Below, piece by piece: positions 45,437-56,800 of a stretch of DNA of 64,000 nucleotides. The notes under the pieces were generated by a model that saw only the letters and a program-made list of their open reading frames with translations, searched no databases and had not been told where the DNA came from. Both the position numbers and the translations under genes were made by a program. Source of the stretch: Cyclobacterium sp. SYSU L10401 (GTDB lineage: Bacteria > Bacteroidota > Bacteroidia > Cytophagales > Cyclobacteriaceae); contig NZ_WOFO01000005.1 in NCBI RefSeq assembly GCF_010993705.1, positions 248,001 through 312,000 of the forward strand, written 5' to 3'. Within the stretch, counting starts at the first letter, position 1; every line of letters begins with the position of its first letter.

Positions 45437-46743
45437 TGGCGTCATTTCGGGTAAAAGGAGGCACCCAACTCAAGGGTGAGATCACTCCTCAGGGGGCAAA
45501 AAATGAAGCCCTGCAAATACTTTGTGCAGTATTGCTTACTTCCGAGGAGGTCATCATCCACAAAATTCCCAATATTCGGGATGTAAATAAGCTGATTGAG
45601 CTACTTTCTGCGATAGGAGTGGATGTGGAGAAAAAAGGACCCGAAAGTTATTCCTTCCGGGCAAAAAACATCAAGCTTTCCTACCTGGAAACCAGCGAAT
45701 ACCTGGAAAAAGCTTCAGGTCTGAGGGGATCGGTTATGCTTTTAGGTCCGCTCCTCAGCAGGTTTGGTAAGGGAAGGATTTCCAAACCTGGGGGGGATAA
45801 AATCGGTAGGCGGAGAATGGACACCCATTTTACCGGCTTTCAAAAACTGGGAGCAAAGTTTCATTACGATTCCAAAAAGGGCATTTACAAAATTGATGGC
45901 AGTCAGCTGAAAGGAACCTATATGCTCCTGGATGAAGCTTCTGTTACAGGCACCGCCAATATCATCATGGCTGCAGCGATGGCCAAAGGGAAGACCACCA
46001 TTTACAACGCAGCCTGTGAGCCTTATATACAGCAACTCTGCCTGATGATCAACAGCATGGGAGGCAAAATCAAAGGCATCGGGTCAAACCTCCTGGATAT
46101 AGAAGGTGTGGAAAGCTTGAAAGGCACCACCCACACCCTTCTTCCGGACATGATAGAAATAGGCTCATTTATCGGACTAGCAGCCATGACCCAATCCGAA
46201 ATCACCATTAAGGATGCCAGGGTAGATAAACTTGGCCTGATTCCGGAAACTTTTCAACGCCTGGGAATAAAACTTGAAATCAAAGGAGATGATATCTTTA
46301 TCCCCGCCAGTAAACATTACGAAATAGAGAACTTCATAGACGGTTCCATTCTGACCATTTCTGATGCCATATGGCCTGGATTCACTCCGGATTTGCTCAG
46401 CATTGTGTTGGTAGTGGCTACTCAGGCCAAAGGAACCGTATTGGTGCACCAAAAAATGTTTGAAAGCAGGCTGTTCTTTGTGGACAAATTGATTGACATG
46501 GGTGCCCAGATCATTTTATGTGACCCACACAGGGCAACGGTGATTGGATTGGACAGGAAATATGCCCTCAAGGGTATCAGAATGACCTCTCCGGACATCA
46601 GAGCGGGCGTGGCCCTTTTGATCGCCGCCTTGTCTGCTGATGGGACCTCCATTATAGATAATGTGGAGCAAATAGACCGTGGCTACCAGTATATTGACCA
46701 AAGGCTCAATAACCTGGGAGCAGATATTGTCAGATTTGATTAA
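45436..46743 (+). CDS. murA: UDP-GlcNAc 1-carboxyvinyltransferase, Asp at the Cys115 position
   Basis: MurA transfers enolpyruvate from PEP to UDP-GlcNAc, the first committed step of peptidoglycan synthesis. The 435-aa protein keeps QGAKNEALQILCAVLLTSEE (about 16-35, with the catalytic Lys and Asn), the loop PGGDKIGRRRMDTHFTGFQK (about 118-137), and the C-terminal DIRAGVALLIAALSADGTS. In most bacteria the loop reads PGGC, with Cys115 (E. coli numbering) alkylated by fosfomycin; here it is Asp121. Asp enzymes are active but fosfomycin-insensitive in other bacteria. ATG overlaps the DUF4290 stop by one base. A convergent PorP/SprF gene ends 5 bp away. Confidence 0.95.
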   Translation: MASFRVKGGTQLKGEITPQGAKNEALQILCAVLLTSEEVIIHKIPNIRDVNKLIELLSAIGVDVEKKGPESYSFRAKNIKLSYLETSEYLEKASGLRGSVMLLGPLLSRFGKGRISKPGGDKIGRRRMDTHFTGFQKLGAKFHYDSKKGIYKIDGSQLKGTYMLLDEASVTGTANIIMAAAMAKGKTTIYNAACEPYIQQLCLMINSMGGKIKGIGSNLLDIEGVESLKGTTHTLLPDMIEIGSFIGLAAMTQSEITIKDARVDKLGLIPETFQRLGIKLEIKGDDIFIPASKHYEIENFIDGSILTISDAIWPGFTPDLLSIVLVVATQAKGTVLVHQKMFESRLFFVDKLIDMGAQIILCDPHRATVIGLDRKYALKGIRMTSPDIRAGVALLIAALSADGTSIIDNVEQIDRGYQYIDQRLNNLGADIVRFD

Positions 46744-46748
46744 ATCCC

Positions 46749-47774
46749 CTAAAACCTGAAACAAGGTATAATCGTGCTCCGCTTATTCCTCTCTTTGGGA
46801 TCTCCATAAAGGAAAGAATACCGTATCGAAACTTCGTGTGCACCTGCTGAACTCCCCAAAGTGAGTTTGGAAGAGGTGAAATCATAGCTGTACCCGATGT
46901 CTATGCCGTTGTTGAGCACCAGTCCAAGCAAGCCAACAATGGATTCATTATTGGGAAGTTGGTATTTGACCGGAAACCCCCTGTACCAAATCCCCAATAT
47001 GAGGGGTTCGATAAAAAGCTGGGCCCCGAGATCAAGTTGATTAAAAGGATCCTGGTGTTTGTAGTTAAATGCAAAGAATGCGGACCTTTCCTGCCTGGTA
47101 TTGCTGTAGTAATTATTGATCATCCCTTCCCCCAAATTAAACTTGATACCCCCATGCGTGGAAAGTTTCATGGGAAGCTTGCTGATATTCCCATCTATAA
47201 AAGAGGTATTGGGTTCTGATAAGTGATGCCCCGAAATTCCAAACCAAAACATTTGGGTATGGAAAAGCATACCGAAATTATAATCCAGGAAATTGTGTTT
47301 ATAATCGTGCACAAACAACTCTCCGCTAAAATCATCAATATACCCCCGTTCAATATCCAGTTGAGAGCCAAATATCAAATCCCCAAAATAGGCATCCCTG
47401 GCAATAAAACTAGCCTGACCCCCAAATCTCAAATAGGTGTCAACACCCAAATGAAGCTTGTAAGAATAAGCTAACCCTACCTCATTGGTGCTCAATCTGG
47501 ATTGACTTTCCCGGGTTGAATTGAGAATCAGCCCAATACCGGAATTGATATCAAACATGTAGTGATCAATATAGGCCGAATAGGAAACGAAGGAGTGATC
47601 CAAACCCGGCCATTGATTCCTGTAATTGGCCCCTATCCGGGTGAGCTCGGTTGATCCTGTAAAGGCAGGGTTCAAATAGAGGGGCGCTGCATAGAATTGG
47701 GAATATTGTACATCCTGTCCCCAGGAAAGTCCCCAAGCCATTAAAAAGACAATAAAAACTCCAAACTTTTTCAT
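46749..47774 (-). CDS. PorP/SprF-family type IX secretion membrane protein
   Basis: A 341-aa outer-membrane beta-barrel protein of the PorP/SprF family, which helps secrete or anchor a particular type IX cargo at the surface. Start is ATG at 47772-47774 (MKKFGVFIVFLMAWGLSWGQ, signal peptide, cleavage after about residue 19); a TTG three codons upstream is less likely. Family opening QDVQYSQFYAAPLYLNPAFT (about 20-39) is clear. It lies 40 bp downstream of the giant SprB-like gene, as sprF follows sprB in Flavobacterium johnsoniae, so it is probably the specific partner of that adhesin. Confidence 0.9.
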   Translation of the reverse strand: MKKFGVFIVFLMAWGLSWGQDVQYSQFYAAPLYLNPAFTGSTELTRIGANYRNQWPGLDHSFVSYSAYIDHYMFDINSGIGLILNSTRESQSRLSTNEVGLAYSYKLHLGVDTYLRFGGQASFIARDAYFGDLIFGSQLDIERGYIDDFSGELFVHDYKHNFLDYNFGMLFHTQMFWFGISGHHLSEPNTSFIDGNISKLPMKLSTHGGIKFNLGEGMINNYYSNTRQERSAFFAFNYKHQDPFNQLDLGAQLFIEPLILGIWYRGFPVKYQLPNNESIVGLLGLVLNNGIDIGYSYDFTSSKLTLGSSAGAHEVSIRYSFLYGDPKERNKRSTIIPCFRF

Positions 47775-47814
47775 TTCTGCCAAATATTTAGTTGATTAAA
47801 AAATATATTTCCCC

Positions 47815-50800
47815 TTAGTAAATCAGCGTAAACACACCTGTTTTAGTCCCTGCCTCTCCATCTACAGAAACATAATTGATTTTATACACATAATTTCCGT
47901 TGGGGCTCATCTTGCCATTCAATCTTCCGTCCCAGCCTGAATCTTCCTGACTAAAGGAAGAGTACACCAATTCTCCCCACTTATTGAAAATATGCATTTC
48001 AAAATCTGTTATGCCCCTTAGCTTGGGTAAAAAGCGATCATTCAACCCATCGTCATTGGGTGAAAAGGCATTCGGAATCAGTATCCTGTAGGAGGCCACC
48101 ACTTCCACTGTGCGGCTGGTTTCCGAAACACAACCCAGTACATCAAAAGTGGTTAAACTTATGGTGTAGGTGCCGGGTTTGGAATAGCTATGGATGGGAT
48201 GTTGGTCATTGCTCTTACTGCCATCCCCGAAATCCCATTCCCAGGTAAATACATTTCCCAGGGTTTGGTCTCTGAATTGGACCGGATCATTGACAAGGAT
48301 TTCACCTTCCACCCCGGTAGATATTACCGTATATAAGAACTCAGCCTCAGAAAAAGCCAGGGGCATGGTCACCACCTCAGCCACTTCAATGCTGCATCCG
48401 CTTTCATCGGTAACCCGCACCTCCACAACACCATCCTCGAAAAACTGGGTTTCCATTACATTCTGGTCTCCGGTATTCCACGAAATTTGGTAGGCTTCGC
48501 CGGTTCCTCCGTTAATTTCAATCCAGGCCTCGCCTGTTAGCACTTTAAGCTCACAATCCACATCAAACCTGGTGAATAGTTCCACCTCCAGGGGAGCCGG
48601 CTCCTCTATTACAATGGTGTTCACCTGAGTACAATTGTTGTCATCGGTCACAAGGACAGTGTAACTACCTGCTTGAAGGCCATTTCTGTTTTGCGTACCC
48701 AGCTCCGGAGCATCACTCCAGGTAATCCTGTAGGGCTGAACCCCTCCGGTGATTTCCAAATTGATGAATCCATTTTCATCGCCATGGCAGGCAAGCATTT
48801 CTGTCTGTGATATGGTCACATCAAGAAGTTCGGGTTCAGCCACCGTATAGGTACCCCCTGTAGAACAGCCCATCCTATCGGTAACCATCACAGAATAGGA
48901 ACCCGGCTCCAGGTTACGGATATCCTTGCTCGTCGCCCCATTGGACCAGGCAAAAGTATAAGGAGCGGTTCCTCCACTTACTTCAAGAAAAATACTCCCA
49001 TTACCATTGCCCTGGCAGTCTACATCTGTTATGGTTTCATATACATTCAGGATTTCCGGTTCACGGACCTGATAGGCAGCCGATGTGACACAGCCTGCCT
49101 CATCGGTGATGGTGGCAGTATAGATGCCTGGTCCTAGACCCGATATTGACAGTTGGTCCTCCACCCCATTGCTCCAGGCGATCTGGAATGGGCTGGAGTC
49201 TGGCTGAATGCGGATGCTAATGCTTCCATCCCTGGCACCAAAACAGGATACACCCTGTATGTCTTCCAGACTGACATGCAGGTCCCTTGACCGGATGATT
49301 TCTACATCCCTTCTCACCACACAACCTTTTGCATCCGTCACATCCACGCTATAGGTGCCGGGGTTCAGGTTCTCAATGGTGGAAGTGGTCGCTCCATTGG
49401 ACCACAAAAATGAATAAGGTGCCATCCCTCCGCTAACCGTCACGCTGGCTTCTCCCCTTTCATTGACGCTGCAAACACCCAGTTTACCAGAAATGGACAC
49501 ATCCATCGGAGAAGAAGGCGGAGGCACCTCAAAAGCCTGAATTACGGTACAGCCCATGGCATCAGTAACAGTCACCTCGTAATTTCCAGGTGCCATGTCA
49601 TACAGGTCTTTTGCGGTAGCTCCATGAGACCATGCGTACTGGTAAGGAGCAGTACCCCCGCTTACCTCCAGATTTAAGGTTACCACATCCTCCACAAAAC
49701 ACAGTTCGAAAGTTCCGCTACCAGACACGGTCAATGCTTCCTCAGGCTCTTGGACCTGAAAAGTATAGCTATCAAAACAAGATTGCCCATCCAATACGAA
49801 AGCGGTATATTGTCCTGCCCGCAATCCTGATATGGCTGTCCCCGTCATGCCATTGCTCCATTGAACACGTGGCTCACCGGTACCCCCGGTAATTTCCAGG
49901 TCTATGGCACCGTCTGCACCCATTTTACAGGAAACATCAGTTATGGTGGCTGCTACCCCTACCGGCTCTGGCTCTTCTATCACAATACTATCTGTCCACA
50001 AACAGCCCTTTGCATCCCTTACCTGCACCTGATATGCTCCCCCACTTTTGTTGGAAATAGAACTGGTAATTTCCCCTGAAGACCAATTAAAACTGTATGG
50101 GGCAGTCCCCCCTGAAACCACCAGGTTGATACCGCCTCTCTCCTCCCCGGCGCAACGCACATCCGTTACCAAAGGAACCACCGATAAGGGAGCTGAAGGT
50201 TCTGATACTTCGTATTCCCTTTGAATAGTGCAACCATTGGCATCCTCGATCAAGGCCAGGTACCTGCCTGCCTCCAAATTTTGTATGGACAGTCCGCTTC
50301 CTATTTCCAGACCAGTAGCAAGGGATTCCCACCTGACAGCATAAGAACCGTTTCCGCCACTTATATCCAGCCGAATCTCCCCGTCATTGCCCCCAAAACA
50401 ACTAACAGCTTGTACATCTGCCTGCACCAGCAAAGCATCCGGCTGGACGACCAATACCTGATCCCTAATCTTACAACCATTGCTATCAGTGACTATAATT
50501 TCATAATTCCCTGGCGCCATACCTGTTCTTTCAGAAAGGGTATTGCCGTCTGACCAGCGGTATTGATAAGGGGCTGTACCACCTTCCACCCGCAAATTAA
50601 CTGCTCCGTCATTCGCAGTATAACAGCTTACATCCTGTACATCTGCATCCAGCTGCAGCGGTAAAGGCTCTTCCACAACTACCTCCTGAGGAGCAGAGGT
50701 ACAGCCATTGGCATCCATTACCATTACCTGATAGGTATTGGCAGCTAACCCATTGACCACCATGCCCGGGTATTGGATTCCGTTGATCACCAAACGGTAA

Positions 50801-53800
50801 TCCGGGTTTCCGCCGGAACCTGTGGCCGTAATTTGGCCATTCTGCGAACCGGTACAGCTTACATTTTCCACAGCAAAAGTAAATTCCACTGGCTCAGGTT
50901 CCACCAATACATATTCCTGGGTCAGGAGGCAGTTATTTTCATCCCTTACCTCCACCCGGTAACTTCCGGCACCAAGCCCTGAAATATGCCTCCCGGTGCC
51001 CAGCTCTTCATCAGCTGCATTCAACCACCTGTAGGTGAAACTTCCTGTCCCACCGGAAGCCAGCACGCTGATGGAACCATCTTCCCCTCCAAAACAGCTG
51101 ACATCCATTGCATTTTCGGTGAAAAGGTTTAAAGGATCCGGCGATGCGATGCTAATATCTTCCTGCCAGCTACAGCCTGCATCATCTACCACCTCAAATG
51201 TGTATACTCCGGTAGCCACTCCGGAAAAAGTAAGGTCTCCGGCAAGTGCCAGTGTCCTTTCTTCCCCGTTAAAGTTAATCCTGTATGGGGCAGTTCCGCC
51301 ACTCAGGTTCAGACTGACCGTTGCCTCGTCTCCATGACAGGCCAAGTCCTCAGGAAAAATGACCTGCCCTTGCAAGGGAGCTGCAGGTTGTCCTACAGTT
51401 ATTGAAATGTCTTCAGACCGGCAGCTGCCATTCATGGCAAACGCGGTGTAGGTTCCGGCAGTTAATCCACTGATGTCGGTTCCGGATACTTCCACTCCAT
51501 TAAAAAATATCCTGTAGCCTGATCCGGTACCCCCCGAAACCAAAAACTCCACTCCACCATCACTGCCTCCAAAACAAGAAACAGCTTCACTGACGGCGTC
51601 CAGTTCCACAGCAGCAGGTGCCTCAATTTGCACCGTATCGGTCAGGTCACCACAAGCCCCATCTGCAATGGCATACCGGTAATAGCCCGGTGCTACATCC
51701 AGCAGCAGGGTCTCGTCTTCAAGGGAAGGCGAGGGTGCAAAGTCTATCCCGTCCGTAGAATAGAACCAGGAAATGCGATATGGCTTCAACCCACCGGTAA
51801 TTTGAAGGTCTATGGTAGTAGTTCCTCCAAAGCAGCTTATGGCCGGTGCCGTGACGGCTGCCTGCAAGGGCAGGGGTTGCTGCAAGGTTTTGGATGGAAT
51901 ATCCAGTATACAACCATTGGCATCCGTTACCTCAAAATCGTAGGTCACATCGGCCATTAGTCCTCCAATATGGAGTACTTCATCTTCAGTTGTTGCATAG
52001 GTATTCCCATTCACCACCACGGTATAGGGTGCAGTTCCTCCTTCCAGAACCAAAGACAGGCTGCCGTCTGCAGCTTCATAGCAACTCAAATCCTGCCAGG
52101 AAAAGTCCTTTAATGCTAAAGGAGCCGCCGGTTGTTCTACGGTGATAAATACTTCTTCGGAAACACAACCGCTGATGTTGTCCTGCGCATAAACTGAATA
52201 GGTCCCGGCCTGAGCCATAAAGCTGTCCCCAAATACCTGGCTTCCGTTGACAAAAAAAGTAAAGCTATCCTTTCCTGGCGAACTGGCTGAAAGGATAACC
52301 TGTGCCGTCCCTCCATAACAGGAAATCGCTTCAGCAGAAAAGTTGATATCAATCTCGTTTGCGTCCTCAATGGTAACTTCCTCTGAGAGCAACAAACAGG
52401 AAGAGGCATCCGTCACAGTATACCGGTACTCGCCGGCTTGTATACCGGTGAGGTTACGGTCGGTTTCCGGAAGGATTTGCCAGGAACCGGCAGAAGGCTC
52501 AAACTTTTCCCAGGTATATACATAGGGCAGGGTCCCTCCTTCCACTGTAAGTTCCAGGTAGGTAGTGCCCCCGGCACAAAGGACCAACCCTGCTTCTAAA
52601 TCTGCAGTCAAAAGGTCCGGTTGGGTAATGGTAATGGTTTCTGAAATGGTACAATTATCATTGTCATCCCAAACTTCCAATGTGTAGGTTCCTGATAAAA
52701 GGCCTGAATAGTCATAGGTTTCATTGGCCTCTAATCCCACCAATGGAATCCCGGTTCCTCCATCCGGAGTAAGCACTGCCCGGTAATTGGGTCTTCCCCC
52801 ATTTATTACAAAGCTCAGGGATCCTGAAGGATCTCCATAACAAGTGACTGGAATCACCTCCAGTTGCTCGATGGCGAGCGGGCTATCGGGTTCAGTGATT
52901 TCAATTACCTGTGGTTCGGATTGGCAACCCCTATTGTCCTGCAGCCAAACCTGATAAAAACCAGGATTCAGATTGAAAAATGAGGTTTGACTTCCCTGGC
53001 TCACCCCGTTGATCCAAACAGAGAAGGTCCTGCCAGCCTGCACCGAAGGGGATAAAATTTCCAAGCTGCCATCGGAAGCTCCAAAACAAGAAATATCCTG
53101 CTGGCTGCTGGTAAAGGTCGGAAGTGTGACAGCCTCAACTGTAAAATCTCCTTCCAGCAACGGACAGGATGAATCCTCCAACTGCCAGGAATAATTACCG
53201 GGTTCCAAATCTTCGAAGGTATAGGTACCGGAAATTTCATCATCATGGCTCATGAGGTAGCCATTGGAGCCGCTCACCGACAACCTTTTTCCGGGATTTC
53301 CTCCACTAAACGTAATGGTAAACAAACCCAAATCACCGTTGCAAACGGGTTGATCCAAATCAGTATCATGAATGATGGGCTCAGGGGAGGTGATGACATA
53401 ATCAGGGGAAGTAACGGTGCATCCTCCGGAATAGACTATTTCCATAAAATAAGTCCCTGCTATCAGATTCCCCAGGTTACTGTCCGCCACAGGACTTTTT
53501 CCACCCACAGCCGTTTCCCTATACCATTGTACCGTATAAGCGCCTGTGCCTCCGGTAACGCTATAGGTAATGGCTCCATCATCTTCTCCAAAGCAGGAGA
53601 CATGTGCGCTTACCTCCGCATCAAAAACAGGAGGGTCGGGTTCATCTATGGTAATGACATCAAAATCCTGACAACCTGAAGCATCATCTACCCTAACATC
53701 ATAATCCCCTGCTGGTAAACCTGCTAAAATTGATCCTGAAGCTTCTTCCCAAACTCCACCATTGAGCACATAAAAGGTATAGCCGGGCACTCCTCCGGAG

Positions 53801-56800
53801 GCAGACAGAAAAATAATCCCGCTTTCTCCTGGACAAACCGCATCCTGGGAATTGGTTACCAATTGTAAGGGGCTACTGGGGCCTGGTACATTAACCGTGG
53901 TCGTGACGGTACAATTCGCCCCCGTACTGTATTCTATCCGGTAATACCCGGGACTCAGTCCGGAGACTTCATCCTGATCCTCTGCCACTACTGTCTCCGT
54001 AGACAATTCCACCCACCTGCTGCTGGCCGTCAGAGGGTCCCCACCAGTAAAAGATACGGATACCCTTCCGTCATCCAACCCACAACTTGGAGCCATTACC
54101 TCATCCACCTCAATTTGAAGGGCTTCAGGTTGGTCAATTTGTATGTTATCTAATCTAAAACTACAGCCATTGGCATCCCTCACAGTTACTCCATAGGTCC
54201 CTTCCCCCAGATTTGTCGGGTTTTGATTGATAAATCCATGGTCCCAATCAAAAAAATATACACCTGATCCCCCTGTTACTTCCAGGCTGATCTGACCGTC
54301 GTTCCTTCCGAAACAAGAAACATCCTGTCTGTCTATCAGATTCACCTGCAGGGGATCAGGAGCTACCAGATCCACCTCCAGGGTAGCTACACAAGTATTG
54401 GCATCCTGAACCAATGCCCTGTAAGTCCCCGATCCGATCCCTGAAAGGGTCAAGGATGATCCGGGAATGGCTACAAAGACACCGGGAGAAACAGCTTTTT
54501 CCCAACTTATCTGATAGCTGGGCTTACCTCCACCTACCTGTATTTCTATCCGTCCATCTTCCGAATCATGGCACTTTGGACTTACTTTATTCAATAAATT
54601 AACAGCAACAGCAGATGAAGGCTCACTGATCAGGATATCAGTCAATTGTTTCCAACACCCATTTTCATCGGTAACCCTTACCTGATACAGACCGGCTGCA
54701 AGAGAAGAAGGGTTTTGCTGGTCAGATGTAAAACCATTCGGGCCCTCCCAGGCAAAGGTATAATTGCCTGTTCCTCCTTCCACGGCAATGCCAATCGCTC
54801 CTGTACTTTCTCCATAACATAAAACATCTACAGGTTCTCCATCCAGGCTTAATTCCAGCTCAGGGGTTTCTGGAATTATAAAGGTCTCCTGAACCTCGCA
54901 ACCAGCCTGATTCAGGTCTGTCACCTTTAAAAGATATTCTCCCGGGGACCTGTTGGTTAAATTTTCATCTGTAGCAATGACAGTGGCCGGATCGGATGCC
55001 AGGAACCATTCGAAACCCAGGCTCCCGGAACCTCCACTGATATCCAGATGTATGCTCCCATTTCCCTGTCCATAACAGGAGGCTGCCTGTATGTCTATAT
55101 CAGCTATCACAATGGCCGGAGGTGCCAGAATATCAAAGTTGATGTTCGGAACGGTACATCCATTGGCATCTGTTACCACTATAAAATTATCTGTAGCCGC
55201 AGCCAAACCTGTAAGCTCTATCGGACTGCTTGATGTTGATTGCTGGGCTCCTCCGTTTAAGGCATAGGTGTAGGGGGCGGTGCCTCCGGTAACGGTAAAG
55301 CTTATCGCCCCATCTGCACTGCCAAAGCAACTTACATCAGTGACCAGGGGATCACCTACCTGTAATGGATCCGGCTCATCTACCACAAAATCTCTGGAAA
55401 TGGCACAATCATTCTCATCCCTAAGGTTCAACCGGTAAGTTCCACCTGAAAGGTTGTCCAATGAAAGTCCGGACGCTCCAACCAATTCCTGAAAAGACCC
55501 GCTGATTTCCTTTTCCCATTGGTAAGTGAGGTTTCCCGTGCCTCCGCTTGCCGTAATTCCTGAAATCGCCCCGTTTTCCGCACCGGTACAGCTTACCGGT
55601 GTGATGGTCAGATTGTCTTCATTGATAATCAACTCATCGGGAGCATCAACGGTAACAAAAGTAGTCACATTACATACCGATGAATAAGCCACTTGTACTT
55701 CATGTTGGCCTGCCGCAAGTCCTTCAAAAAGCAAGTCAGTGCCCGTTTGTACCTCCCCGTTTACTGTTACTGTATAGGTGGTGGAGGCATCAAAAATCTG
55801 CACCCGTATACTGCCGTCAGCAGCCCCGAAACAGGTTGGCTCAGCAGGGGTATAGCTGATGTCCGGTGCATCGGGAACAGGCACGTCAATGCTAAAGGTG
55901 CGCTCACAGCCTTCCTCGTCCTGTACAGTCACCACATTGGTTCCAGCCGGAAGCTGCGTGGCCTCAGGGCCTGTCTCTCCGTTGCTCCATTCAATGCTGT
56001 AATTTCCCCAGCCCCCCTGAATATCAGAAACCCTGGCTGAACCATCATTGGATCCCACACAGGTCAATCCCGAGAGCAGGGTGATATCCCCGGAGATTGC
56101 CTCTGCCGGCCCATCAACGGTAACATCCAGATCAATGTAACAGCCTCCACTGTCCATAACCCTGACCGAATAGTCTCCGGGAGAGAGTCCGGTAGCGGTT
56201 CTGCTGGTCTGTCCATCACTCCACAAGTAAGTATACCCACCCCAGCCTCCAGATCGGTTGACGGTAGCGGTACCATCACTTGCCCCAAAACATATTTCAG
56301 GAGTACTACTCAGGCTGGCAGTTAGGGCCGCGGGGGGAGCTTCAATCTCTACGGTATAGGTCAGGGTACATTCCGGATAATTATCCCCGCCGTGTCGTAC
56401 AATCACTGTATGTTCCCCGACCGAAAGTCCTGTAAAATCAGCCTCTCCGGAAAAAGCACCGATGGAAACCTCCTCCCCTGTGACCACCAGGTTGTTTGCG
56501 GGGTCCAGAATGTCAACTGTTATTTCATCAGGAGGATAGGCAAACCCCATAAACAGCCTCTCTGCTTCCAGGTGAATGACCCCATCCGAATCGCCAAAAC
56601 AGCTGATAGGTGAAGTAGAAAGCTCCATCTCCAGAAGCTGTTCGTTGGCTATGTTAAAAACCAACTCCTCCGGGCAATCCTCCAACCTGAAATCATCAAT
56701 AACTTCCAATACGTAATCACCTGCTTCGAGCTCATCATACCTGACCTGACCTGCAGGAGCTGTCAGCCATCCTGTGGCATAGCTACCATTGGCTCTTCTG

